Below are positions 49,961 through 61,857 of a stretch of DNA of 64,000 bases, piece by piece. The position numbers and the translations under genes are program-made. The first letter of the stretch is position 1. The number at the start of each line of letters is the position of its first letter. The DNA comes from Xiphias gladius. Its lineage: Eukaryota; Chordata; Actinopteri; Istiophoriformes; Xiphiidae. Below the pieces are notes generated by a model. It did not search any database. It saw nothing but the letters and a program-made list of their open reading frames with translations, and had not been told where the DNA came from. The stretch is taken from the NCBI RefSeq assembly GCF_016859285.1, contig NC_053415.1, positions 24,804,001-24,868,000 on the forward strand, in the 5' to 3' direction.

Positions 49961-51528
49961 TCAGTGTGGTGGTGCTGGAGGTGTAGGGGCTGATCTGGAC
50001 TGGCTGCGCCCTAACAGTTAGGAAGGGAGAGGGGCATACAGAGATGGAGAAACCCACCCTCCAGCTTACAGCTACCCCCAGCTTCACCTCGGCTGCCAAC
50101 GTCCCACAATGCAAACTGATGCCAACCGCATCTAGACTACGCTCTGCCTAAAGCCCCACAATGGAGTGCACGATATTTAGTAGATGTGTAAGTTGTGCAA
50201 GTCTACACGGCAGTGATTACGCAAAAAGACGACGATTAATTAGAGTCTGAAATCTCAATTTACGGCTTACTATAGTGTGAACTGCTGAATGTCTGTGACA
50301 TGGTGAGTAATAAATGAATGAACACGGCAGGGATTTCGGACACAGTCATTGAGTACATTTCATTAGTTCGGGACGAGCAGTGAAGTTGGGCGTCCCTCAG
50401 CTGATTGGTTATCAGCTGTTTCATCCATGCTTCATCGTCAGCGGCTCATTCATAGAGAAGCTGATCAGCAGTCAGAAAACGTCACATTTAAACAGGTTGT
50501 CAACCATCTCCTTATCCGTTGAACATTTTGGTGTCGTTGACTATGTAGAGGCCTAAAGGTCATAAAGGTTTACACTGATCTCCCAACACTGTGTACAATT
50601 GTTTACATGTCTGTTATGCTGAGGGTTTATTGGAGGAAGGCGGAATCAGCGGGTGGCAACTAAACACTGACCAATAGCGTTAGATCCTGTTCATTCGTCT
50701 TCAGACCGAGGCGACTGATTAGACAGACCGTGGGGCTGTTATCCTGTAGCAAACATAACCTGTTACTCAGACATTTATTTTGTGTCAAGCAGGAATTCTG
50801 GTATCAAATGCTGTTGTCCTTCTTTATTAATGTCGGTTTCTGTTATTGTATGTGTAACAAGAATTGTTTAAAAAAAATGCAGAAATGTATTTTGGAACAG
50901 CTGGTGTAACTGGTATCTTCCAAAGGTGTCCCCTATAAAATAATACTTGCCATTTAATGGGGGCAATTTAATGTTATAACTCTATAATGTGTTAGGATTA
51001 GGAATAGGTAACAACAATTGTATCAATACAGCCTCTGTCATTGATACTGCTTATCGATCCCATAATTTATCAATGCTCTTGTTGATTCCATTTGATCAAT
51101 GTAAAAAAAGGATCAGATTAAAACCAAAATTTACGTTTACTTGCTTGATTAAAAAAAACAAAGCACAGTTTTTCAATCAGCAGAAATATATCTGTGCTTG
51201 TATTGGAATAAAAAGTGTGCCATTACTCTGAAGTAGCAGCTGCACTGCCAGTGGCTTTACTTTAGGTTAAATAACAATAATAAATAACAGTGGTGAGAAT
51301 AATTCTTTACGTTTTTGAAATAATGATATAGAGCAAATTTCCTTACCATACCCTGACACCAGGTCCTCAATCAGACCCGGATTTTGCAGGCATCCCTTTT
51401 GGATACAGGTATTTTGTGTTTCCATTAAAATAAAATTCACAATGTAAAGACAAATTTATATGTGAGTTTGTATCCAATCAGTTTTACAGAGAAAGACCTG
51501 GTTTCAGTCAATCCATCCCTGTCTCTCT

Positions 51529-52957
51529 CTACATTAAATTGGCCTCACAGGAGCCAGGCTGCAGTATCTGAAGTGTAACAATGAGTTTAATAGATTTCCT
51601 GAACCAAGGATAGAAAAAAACATAGATCACAGGGTTCAGACAGGAGTTGAAATATAACAACCAAATCTCAATGGCTGCAGATGACGCCCCTACCGAGTTG
51701 TTCTCAGCTGCAACAGTAAAACAATAATATGGACAGGAGCACAACATAAAAACAACCACTACAACACCAAGAGTCCTGGCTGCTTTCATTTCAGATTTCT
51801 TAGCTTTTACGGACTCTGAACGCTGGAGTGTGACGGCTGCAACGTGAGCACGCATGGCACGAGCCTGAGACACAGCCACCACAAACACTCTCAGATACAG
51901 AAGTGTAATGACTAAAATGGGACCTAAAAAGGTCACAACAAGGTCAACAGCTCCTTTAACATTATTAATTACAACTACACACTCTCCATAACAGGAGTTA
52001 TACATGTCTGGTTGTTTGAGGAAATCCCTCAGTATCCAGCTGCTGTGGACAGCAGAAAATATCCAACACAGACAAATGCAGAGCTGAACTCTTTTCACAG
52101 TGACTTTGGTGGTGTAAGACATGGGCTCACAAATAGCCACATAGCGGTCAACCGATATGAGCACCATGTTTCCCACTGAAACACTGACAATGAGGAAACC
52201 TAAAAAGTAATTCACAGCGCATATGAAGTCACCCAGGATCCAGCAGCCTCGGAAGAGGAGAATTTCAGCTGGCATCTGCAGGAGACCCACGAGGAAGTCT
52301 GCAACAGCCAGAGAGAGGAGGAGGAGGTTGGTGGTGGTGAAGAGCTGCCTGAAATGGGAGAATATCAACACTGAAGACATTGTTATATTCAGAAGCTGTA
52401 GAAATAAGAGTTATTAACAGTTATAATACTAGAACAATGAACTGTACTGTAACAACATGCAGAAATACAGCACAGTGTTACAGTTGTAAGCATTTTCAAA
52501 TGACCAATATTCACTCATCAAAGACCTAAACAAGAAAACATTCTAGAAGAGAAGGTTAGTAAATGTGCAGCAGCCTGATATGTGAGATATGTGATTTGCT
52601 TTACTAATTATTTTTTTCATTATCACTGTTGCTGATTATCTCAAAAACACTATAATCATACTTATCATTAACTTTCAAAGTAACAACGGTAGACATAGAA
52701 GTATGTGTCCTACACAGTGTATCACATGTTAAACATAAGCACAAAAAATGCTGTCAGTATGTTCTAATCTACTAATGTTATCTCTGCCTGAAGTGGGAGA
52801 TAGAGATGATGACCAGAAGGTTAAGAACCACAGTGAGCAGAGTGATGCAGGTCAGCAGACTGTAGATGAGCGAGGTCTCCGAGTGAGGACGTATCGTCTT
52901 CCTGCAGGAGGTGTTGAGTTGGGGAAAGCAGAGTTCAGCTTCTTCCAGGGCCTCCAT
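51529..52957 (-). CDS. Trace amine-associated receptor, minus-strand copy 5 (chimeric unit)
   Basis: Exons 52788-52957 and 51529-52348, GC-AG intron of 439 bp, 329 aa. The exon 2 protein follows copy 4 in ECL2 and TM5 (MYNSCYGEC, VINNVKGAVD) but has FTTTN and MPAEILLFRGCW like copies 2, 3 and 6. Its 3' flank is type I (block P), while its intron and 5' flank are type II, like copies 6 and 7. It thus marks the boundary between the two unit types and is best read as the product of unequal crossing-over within or near the gene. Asp5.42 present, Gly at 3.32, Ser at 6.48. Intact. Confidence 0.92.
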
Positions 52958-53117
52958 TGTCAGAGAGAGAGGAGAAGCTGCCGAGCTCTGACAGCTTTCT
53001 GATTAAGGCCCTTTGTCATGCAGCTGATTTATCTCTTTCCTTCCTCTCCTCCCATATGCAAATTTCATCTTGTCAGAAGGCTAAAGCTGAGTAGGTCATA
53101 TTCTGGGCCCTGGTACT

Positions 53118-53222
53118 CATCTATCTATCTATCTATCTATATATATATATTTGTATATAGATATATATATCTATATACATATACATATATCTATATATAT
53201 AGATATATGTATCTATCTATCT
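53118..53222. repeat. TATC/TA compound microsatellite
   Basis: A short TATC tract then AT-rich TATATC/TATACA words, repeated with slightly different lengths at 57565 and 62020. Confidence 0.9.
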
Positions 53223-53761
53223 GTTCTACATCTATTGTGCTGTAGTCTAATATCCTGATGTTGCCTGAACTAGTGTCCCTGATTCTCAAAAACGAGATCA
53301 AACTAAGTTTGCAATATCAAATAATACACAATCACAACCCTAACTCCCAAACTCTGTTACCTGTAGACTATGTTAAGTAGGACTACACAATCAAAATAAA
53401 CGTCAAATAAAACAATTAATTAAAAACACAGAGGCGGACCGCTCAGGACAGCTAAAACATTTTTCAATCCCTTTTTATGCCTGTTTTTCAGATTGAAGAA
53501 GACTTTCATCAATAAAGCCCACAGCGTGGCTACATGCGGGAGAGGAACATGAAAGGGTTGTGGTGACTGTATATTATGACGGGCGAGCGGATGGAGCCGA
53601 TACAGAGCTTCGGTGTTGCAGGGGCAACAACAGGGCTAGGTTTTCTTTCTGATAGTGGAATATTTTGTCTGGTGCTTTCTAAACTTGTGGGGCAAATAGC
53701 TGAAGGTCTACTCCATCCACATTTTCCTGCAGTAGTACAGCACGTGGAAACAGAAGCACAA

Positions 53762-54035
53762 ACTCCACAAGCTGGAGCTGGGTTTAGCCATTCCATGTTT
53801 CAGCAAGTGTTTCATCAGAGTCTTGTTTTGTTGGTTGACATGACAGAGCTGTTGTTTAGGCGTCCGGTTTGGAGTTTCCTATAACTCTGTCATGTTTAAG
53901 TACCGTTATCTGAGTAGGAACATCTCCAAAAAGGCAGGAGAAACAAGCAACTAGTCTGAAAACATCATGCCACCGAATTCCATGCAAATGACCAGGCTTG
54001 CGCTGCAACACCCATACCATCCCAGAATTTAGCAT
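53762..54035 (-). mobile_element. Ty3/Gypsy pol fossil, type II unit copy 1
   Basis: Shorter version of the remnant seen at 34405-34760; its right part is the same but the reverse-transcriptase side is replaced by unrelated unit sequence at about 53762. Broken; no LTRs seen. Confidence 0.6.
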
Positions 54036-54755
54036 TTGCACGCTCAGCTGGTTAAACTGCTGTCACAAGAATCTTCTCTGTCCTCACTGTCATCCGTGCC
54101 GCCAGCTTATTATAACCAGCACGTTACGTTTGGTTGTTAGGCGACCTCCAGCGGCTGTAGTCATTACGACGGGAGCAAAGGAGGAAGTCGGGTGACATAG
54201 TGTAAAGAGCGACAAAGTCCATGTTAGGACGAGGGGTGGGGTAGTTGGAGGGGTCAACAAAACACAGGGCTTTCACGTGCACCAGGCTCGTGACAATAGA
54301 AGCACTACCCCTCCTCTGTACGCGGGCGCTGACGGCCCACTGATGCTAACCTGAGAAACAGGCATATAGAGGGTTTTTTTCTGACTGTTCAGTGGATGGG
54401 TGAAAAAACACAGTCTTGTGTGTGTGCACAAACTTGTTAGCTAACACAGCCGCCGCATTTGTTCATTTAAATACACGTCTATGCGCAAACATTTTTAAAT
54501 TTCAATCTTATCAGGATTAAATCATGGTGAGTCATCAGTTGTAGCAGCATTACACCATTTTTCCAGTGGTCTCCCCCTTTTCCCCAGCAAACTCCGCATT
54601 GATTTGGGGATTTTCATGGACTCCAAACTTTTCCACTGTAAGCCTCGGAGACAGGTTCATAGGCACACGGGACTGCAGCGTTGAAAAGGTCCTACTGCCT
54701 GTGGAGGGGGCACTAGTGCCGCCTCTTGTGCTTTGCCGTGTATTTTGCATTGCAA

Positions 54756-55436
54756 AGTATTCAGACCCTTAATTCAGAACTTTGTAGAAGTCCCATTGGC
54801 AGCATTTAGAGCTCAGAGTCTTTTTGAGTAAGTCGCTACCCAACTTTGCACACCCGGATTTGTGCAGTTTATCCCATTCTGTCAGGCACATCCCCTCAAG
54901 CTCCATCACACTGCATGTTCTATTGACTTTTAGTCTGGGCTTTGGCCTCAGCCTCTCAAGGACAGTCGGAGACTTGTCTCGAGGCACTCCAGAGATTTCC
55001 TGGCTGCATGACTCCGGTCTTGCTGAAAGGGGAAGCATTGCGCCCGTCTCAGGTCACGAGCACTCTGGAGCAGGTTTTCTTCAAAGACCTCTCTGTATTG
55101 GGCTGCATTGATCCTTCCCCTCACTTCTGACAATCTCCCTGCCCCTGCTGCTGAGGAAACCCCCCCGCCACAGCATGATGCTGCCACCGCCATGCCTCAC
55201 CATGGAGACTGTATTAGCCAGGTAACGAGGAGTGCCTGGTGTTCATCAGACATAGTGTTCAGAGTTCTGCCCGAAAGGTTCAGTTTTTGTTTGATCAGAC
55301 CAGAGTTTTTTTTCCCCTCACACTCTCAGAGTCATTTAAATATCATTTGGCAAACTCCAAAGCAGACTGTCATATGCCTTTAACTCAAAATGGCTTCCAT
55401 CTAGCCGTTCTGCCATTAAGGCCTGATTGATGGAGT
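54756..55436 (-). mobile_element. Tc1/mariner-like transposon fragment, copy 1
   Basis: It starts with AAGTATTCAGACCC, the inner end motif of a common fish Tc1-like family, and then carries the antisense of the C-terminal two thirds of the transposase gene (GGGCAGTTTATCCCATTCT-like, CTCTGGAGCAGGTTTTC, CACAGCATGATGCTGCCACC, CATCAGACCAGAG, TAAGGCCTGATTGATGGAG). The 5' transposase part and far inverted repeat are missing. Open frames on the plus strand here are antisense shadows. Confidence 0.85.
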
Positions 55437-55962
55437 TCTCTTCAACTGGAATAAAAAAGGAGCCAGCACTCTGAACTAGCAGCTGCAAAACATGACGTAT
55501 GTTGCTTTTATCTCAGGTTTTTATATCATAGTATCAGAAGCGGATAACAATGGTGAGAATAATTGTTTCTGAAATCATGAAATACAGTCAGTTACCTTAC
55601 TTTACGACAAAAACAGTTTCCCATTCAGGACTGTGTTTTGGCTGGAAACCCTATAGGACTAGGTGTTACTGGAAACAGGTGTTGCCATGAGGATACAATA
55701 CACAACATGATGACTGTCGTAAGATCCCACATAATATACATGTGCAATCACACACAAACAAAGAATGGTGACATCAGGCTGTCTTGTACAGACACGTTTA
55801 TACGTAAATTCATATGTGAACAACATACAGTCATTTGGTCCATATTTTTATTTATTTTCCAGACATTGAGACAAGGAAATTCAGTGTATTGATGACAGCT
55901 TAAAAATAATTTCCCCTTTGCAGGGAAAGAACTGGTTTCAGTCAATCCATCCCTGTCTCTCT

Positions 55963-57404
55963 CTACATTAAATTGGCCTCACAGGAGCCAGGCTGCAGTA
56001 TCTGAAGTGTAACAATGAGTTTAATAGATTTCCTGAACCAAGGATAGAAAAACATAGATCACAGGGTTCAGACAGGAGTTGAAATATAACAACCAAATCT
56101 CAACGGCTGCAGATGACGCCTCTACCAAGTTGTTCTCAGCTGCAACAGTAAAACAATAATATGGACAGAAGCACAACATAAAAAAAACCACTACAGCACC
56201 AAGAGTCCTGGCTGCTTTCATTTCAGATTTCTTAGCTTTTACGGCCTTTGAACGCTGGAGTGTGACGGCTGCAACGTGAGCACGCATGGCACGAGCCTGG
56301 GACACAGCCACCACAAACACTCTCAGATACAGAACTATGATGAGAGCAATGGGACAAAGAAAGGATAGAACAAGATCAACAGCTCCTTCAACAAAATTAA
56401 TTACAACTACACACTCTCCATAACAGGAGTTATACATGTCTGGTTGTTTGAGGAAATCCCTCAGTATCCAGCTGCTGTGGACAGCAGAAAATATCCAACA
56501 CAGACAAATGCAGAGCTGAACTCTTTTCACAGTGACTTTGGTGGTGTAAGACATGGGCTCACAAATAGCCACGTAGCGGTCAACCGATATGAGCACCATG
56601 TTTCCCACTGAAACACTGACAATGAGGAAACCTAGAAAGTAAATCATAGCACATATGAAGTCACCCATGATCCAGCAGCCTCGGAAGAGGAGGATTTCAG
56701 CTGGCATCTGCAGGACACCCATGAGGAAGTCCGCGAAAGCCAGAGAGAGGAGGAGGAGGTTGGTGGTGGTGAAGAGCTGCCTGAAATGGGAGAATATCAA
56801 CACTGAAGACATTTTTATATTCAGAAGCTGTAGAAATAAGAGTTATTAACAGTCATAATACTAGAAGAATGTACCCTACTGTAACAACATGCAGCACAAC
56901 ATTACAATTGTAAAAGCCTTTGCAAAACAATCAATATGCCCTCATCAAACACCTAAACAAACAAAGAAAAAACATTACTTCTGTGCACTATTTGTTTCAT
57001 AGATGAGAAAGTGACTGGATGTGCAGCAGCTTCATATGTGAGGAATCACTACTAATAATTTTTTCAATAACACTTTTACTGATTATCTCAAAAACACTAT
57101 AATGATACTTATCATTAACTTTCAAAGTAACAACGGTAGACATAGAAGTATGTGTCCTACACAGTGTATCACATGTTAAACATAAGCACAAAAAATGCTG
57201 TCAGTATGTTCTAATCTACTAATGTTATCTCTGCCTGAAGTGGGAGATAGAGATGATGACCAGAAGGTTAAGAACCACAGTGAGCAGAGTGATGCAGGTC
57301 AGCAGACTGTAGATGAGCGAGGTCTCCGAGTGAGGACGTATCGTCTTCCTGCAGGAGGTGTTGAGTTGGGGAAAGCAGAGTTCAGCTTCTTCCAGGGCCT
57401 CCAT
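55963..57404 (-). pseudogene. Trace amine-associated receptor, minus-strand copy 6, frameshifted in TM7
   Basis: Exons 57235-57404 and 55963-56780, GC-AG intron of 454 bp. The run of seven A (plus strand) that encodes FF in TM7 of the other copies is five A at about 56048-56052. This 2-base loss shifts the frame after NPVIYVF, giving a stop at 56021 and a 309-aa product that lacks the YPWF end and the cytoplasmic tail. The rest is intact: Asp5.42, DRY, Gly at 3.32, Phe at 6.48, and a TM5 variant DLVLSFLCPIALIIVLY shared with copy 7. The original stop position (55963) is kept. As the change is in a homopolymer, a sequencing or assembly error is possible; otherwise this is a very young pseudogene. 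Confidence 0.8.
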
Positions 57405-58216
57405 TGTCAGAGAGAGAGGAGAAGCTGCCGAGCTCTGACAGCTTTCTGATTAAGGCCCTTTGTCATGCAGCTGATTTATCTCTTTCCTTCCTCTCCTCCC
57501 ATATGCAAATTTCATCTTGTCAGAAGGCTAAAGCTGAGTAGGTCATATTCTGGGCCCTGGTACTCATCTATCTATCTATCTATCTATCTATCTATATATA
57601 TATATTTGTATATAGATATATATATCTATATACATATACATATATCTATATATATAGATATATGTATCTATCTATCTGTTCTACATCTATTGTGCTGTAG
57701 TCTAATATCCTGATGTTGCCTGAACTAGTGTCCCTGATTCTCAAAAACGAGATCAAACTAAGTTTGCAATATCAAATAATACACAATCACAACCCTAACT
57801 CCCAAACTCTGTTACCTGTAGACTATGTTAAGTAGGACTACACAATCAAAATAAACGTCAAATAAAACAATTAATTAAAAACACAGAGGCGGACCGCTCA
57901 GGACAGCTAAAACATTTTTCAATCCCTTTTTATGCCTGTTTTTCAGATTGAAGAAGACTTTCATCAATAAAGCCCACAGCGTGGCTACATGCGGGAGAGG
58001 AACATGAAAGGGTTGTGGTGACTGTATATTATGACGGGCGAGCGGATGGAGCCGATACAGAGCTTCGGTGTTGCAGGGGCAACAACAGGGCTAGGTTTTC
58101 TTTCTGATAGTGGAATATTTTGTCTGGTGCTTTCTAAACTTGTGGGGCAAATAGCTGAAGGTCTACTCCATCCACATTTTCCTGCAGTAGTACAGCACGT
58201 GGAAACAGAAGCACAA

Positions 58217-58490
58217 ACTCCACAAGCTGGAGCTGGGTTTAGCCATTCCATGTTTCAGCAAGTGTTTCATCAGAGTCTTGTTTTGTTGGTTGACATGACA
58301 GAGCTGTTGTTTAGGCGTCCGGTTTGGAGTTTCCTATAACTCTGTCATGTTTAAGTACCGTTATCTGAGTAGGAACATCTCCAAAAAGGCAGGAGAAACA
58401 AGCAACTAGTCTGAAAACATCATGCCACCGAATTCCATGCAAATGACCAGGCTTACGCTGCAACACCCATACCATCCCAGAATTTAGCAT
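58217..58490 (-). mobile_element. Ty3/Gypsy pol fossil, type II unit copy 2
   Basis: Duplicate of 53762-54035. Broken; no LTRs seen. Confidence 0.6.
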
Positions 58491-59209
58491 TTGCACGCTC
58501 AGCTGGTTAAACTGCTGTCACGAGAATCTTCTCTGTCCTCACTGTCATCCGTGCCGCCAGCTTATTATAACCAGCACGTTACGTTTGGTTGTTAGGCGAC
58601 CTCCAGCGGCTGTAGTCATTACGACGGGAGCAAAGGAGGAAGTCGGGTGACATAGTGTAAAGAGCGACAAAGTCCATGTTAGGACGAGGGGTGGGGTAGT
58701 TGGAGGGGTCAACAAAACACAGGGCTTTCACGTGCACCAGGCTCGTGACAATAGAAGCACTACCCCTCCTCTGTACGCGGGCGCTGACGGCCCACTGATG
58801 CTAACCTGAGAAACAGGCATATAGAGGGTTTTTTTCTGACTGTTCAGTGGATGGGTGAAAAAACACAGTCTTGTGTGTGTGCACAAACTTGTTAGCTAAC
58901 ACAGCCGCCGCATTTGTTCATTTAAATACACGTCTATGCGCAAACATTTTTAAATTTCAATCTTATCAGGATTAAATCATGGTGAGTCATCAGTTGTAGC
59001 AGCATTACACCATTTTTCCAGTGGTCTCCCCCTTTTCCCCAGCAAACTCCGCATTGATTTGGGGATTTTTATGGACTCCAAACTTTTCCACTGTAAGCCT
59101 CGGAGACAGGTTCATAGGCACACGGGACTGCAGCGTTGAAAAGGTCCTACTGCCTGTGGAGGGGGCACTAGTGCCGCCTCTTGTGCTTTGCCGTGTATTT
59201 TGCAGTGCA

Positions 59210-59887
59210 AAGTATTCAGACCCTTAATTCAGAACTTTGTAGAAGTCCCATATGCAGCATTTAGAGCTCAGAGCCTTTTTGAGTAAGTCGCTACCCAACT
59301 TTGCACACCCGGATTTGTGCAGTTTATCCCATTCTGTCAGGCACATCCCCTCAAGCTCCATCACACTGCATGTTCTATTGACTTTTAGTCTGGGCTTTGG
59401 CCTCAGCCTCTCAAGGACAGTCGGAGACTTGTCTCGAGGCACTCCAGAGATTTCCTGGCTGCATGACTCCGGTCTTGCTGAAAGGGGAAGCATTGCGCCT
59501 GCCTCAGGTCACGAGCACTCTGGAGCAGGTTTTCTTCAAAGACCTCTGTATTGGGCTGCATTGATCCTTCCCCTCACTTCTGACAATCTCCCTGCCCCTG
59601 CTGCTGAGGAAACCCCCCCGCCACAGCATGATGCTGCCACCGCCATGCCTCACCATGGAGACTGTATTAGCCAGGTAACGAGGAGTGCCTGGTGTTCATC
59701 AGACATAGTGTTCAGAGTTCTGCCCGAAAGGTTCAGTTTTTGTTTGATCAGACCAGAGTTTTTTTTCCCCTCACACTCTCAGAGTCATTTAAATATCATT
59801 TGGCAACCCAAAGCAGACTGTCATATGCCTTTAACTCAAAATGGCTTCCATCTAGCCGTTCTGCCATTAAGGCCTGATTGATGGAGT
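59210..59887 (-). mobile_element. Tc1/mariner-like transposon fragment, copy 2
   Basis: Duplicate of 54756-55436 with the same ends and small indels. A 209-codon frame on the plus strand (59252-59881) is the antisense of the transposase and is not a gene. Confidence 0.85.
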
Positions 59888-60413
59888 TCTCTTCAACTGG
59901 AATAAAAAAGGAGCCAGCACTCTGAACTAGCAGCTGCAAAACATGACGTATGTTGCTTTTATCTCAGGTTTTTATATCATAGTATCAGAAGCGGATAACA
60001 ATGGTGAGAATAATTGTTTCTGAAATCATGAAATACAGTCAGTTACCTTACTTTACGACAAAAACAGTTTCCCATTCAGGACTGTGTTTTGGCTGGAAAC
60101 CCTATAGGACTAGGTGTTACTGGAAACAGGTGTTGCCATGAGGATACAATACACAACATGATGACTGTCGTAAGATCCCACATAATATACATGTGCAATC
60201 ACACACAAACAAAGAATGGTGACATCAGGCTGTCTTGTACAGACACGTTTATACGTAAATTCATATGTGAACAACATACAGTCATTTGGTCCATATTTTT
60301 ATTTATTTTCCAGACATTGAGACAAGGAAATTCAGTGTATTGATGACAGCTTAAAAATAATTTCCCCTTTGCAGGGAAAGAACTGGTTTCAGTCAATCCA
60401 TCCCTGTCTCTCT

Positions 60414-61857
60414 CTACATTAAATTGGCCTCACAGGAGCCAGGCTGCAGTATCTGAAGTGTAACAATGAGTTTAATAGATTTCCTGAACCAAGGATAGAA
60501 AAAAACATAGATCACAGGGTTCAGACAGGAGTTGAAATATAACAACCAAATCTCAATGGCTGCAGATGACGCCTCTACCAAGTTGTTCTCAGCTGCAACA
60601 GTAAAACAATAATATGGACAGAAGCACAACATAAAAACAACCACTACAGCACCAAGAGTCCAGGCTGCTTTCATTTCAGATTTCTTAGCTTTTACGGCCT
60701 TTGAACGCTGGAGTGTGACGGCTGCAACGTGAGCACGCATGGCACGAGCCTGGGACACAGCCACCACAAACACTCTCAGATACAGAACTATGATGAGAGC
60801 AATGGGACAAAGAAAGGATAGAACAAGATCAACAGCTCCTTCAACAAAATTAATTACAACTACACACTCTCCATAACAGGAGTTATACATGTCTGGTTGT
60901 TTGAGGAAATCCCTCAGTATCCAGCTGCTGTGGACAGCAGAAAATATCCAACACAGACAAATGCAGAGCTGAACTCTTTTCACAGTGACTTTGGTGGTGT
61001 AAGACATGGGCTCACAAATAGCCACGTAGCGGTCAACCGATATGAGCACCATGTTTCCCACTGAAACACTGACAATGAGGAAACCTAGAAAGTAAATCAT
61101 AGCACATATGAAGTCACCCAGGATCCAGCAGCCTCGGAAGAGGAGAATTTCAGCTGGCATCTGCAGGACACCCATGAGGAAGTCCGCGAAAGCCAGAGAG
61201 AGGAGGAGGAGGTTGGTGGTGGTGTGGAGCTGCCTGAAATGGGAGAATATCAACACTGAAGACATTTTTATATTCAGAAGCTGTAGAAATAAGAGTTATT
61301 AACAGTCATAATACTAGAAGAATGTACCCTACTGTAACAACATGCAGCACAACATTACAATTGTAAAAGCCTTTGCAAAACAATCAATATGCCCTCATCA
61401 AACACCTAAACAAACAAAGAAAAAACATTACTTCTGTGCACTATTTGTTTCATAGATGAGAAAGTGACTGGATGTGCAGCAGCTTCATATGTGAGGAATC
61501 ACTACTAGTAATTTTTTCAATAACACTTTTACTGATTATCTCAAAAACACCATAATCATAGTTATCATTAACTTTCAAAGTAACATTGGTAGACATAGAA
61601 GTATGTGTCCTACACAGTGTATCACATGTTAAACATAAGCACAAAAAATGCTGTCAGTATGTTCTAATCTACTAATGTTATCTCTGCCTGAAGTGGGAGA
61701 TAGAGATGATGACCAGAAGGTTAAGAACCACAGTGAGCAGAGTGATGCAGGTCAGCAGACTGTAGATGAGCGAGGTCTCCGAGTGAGGACGTATCGTCTT
61801 CCTGCAGGAGGTGTTGAGTTGGGGAAAGCAGAGTTCAGCTTCTTCCAGTGCCTCCAT
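60414..61857 (-). CDS. Trace amine-associated receptor, minus-strand copy 7
   Basis: Exons 61688-61857 and 60414-61233, GC-AG intron of 454 bp, 329 aa. Shares with copy 6 the TM2/ECL1 variant DFLMGVLQMPAEI, INFVEGAVD and DLVLSFLCPIALIIVLY in TM5, and with copy 4 LHTTTN. Asp5.42 present, Gly at 3.32, Phe at 6.48, TM7 signature intact. At the cytoplasmic start of TM6 it has MKAAWTLG where all other copies have MKAARTLG, a loss of a basic residue near the G-protein contact. Otherwise intact. Confidence 0.92.

Larger units (their letters stand above)
52788..57234. repeat. 4.45-kb TAAR tandem unit (type II), first copy
   Basis: Landmark spacing of 4447-4455 bases to the next copies (exon 1 ends at 52788, 57235, 61688; other landmarks 53530, 57985, 62434). 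It contains, left to right, TAAR exon 1 and 5' flank, TATC/TA microsatellite, Gypsy fossil, unknown block, Tc1-like fragment, 3' flank and the next TAAR gene. Confidence 0.9.
57235..61687. repeat. 4.45-kb TAAR tandem unit (type II), second copy
   Basis: Near-identical to 52788-57234 except for the intron and exon 2 side at its boundary and small indels. A third, incomplete copy runs from 61688 to the right edge. Confidence 0.9.

Noticed and set aside
53530-53884. 88- and 102-codon opposed frames repeated in the type II units
   Set aside because: Partly over the Ty3/Gypsy fossil, no domain, and not kept in the third unit.
59252-59881. 209-codon open frame on the plus strand
   Set aside because: It is the antisense of the Tc1-like transposase fragment and is broken in the sister copy at 54824.
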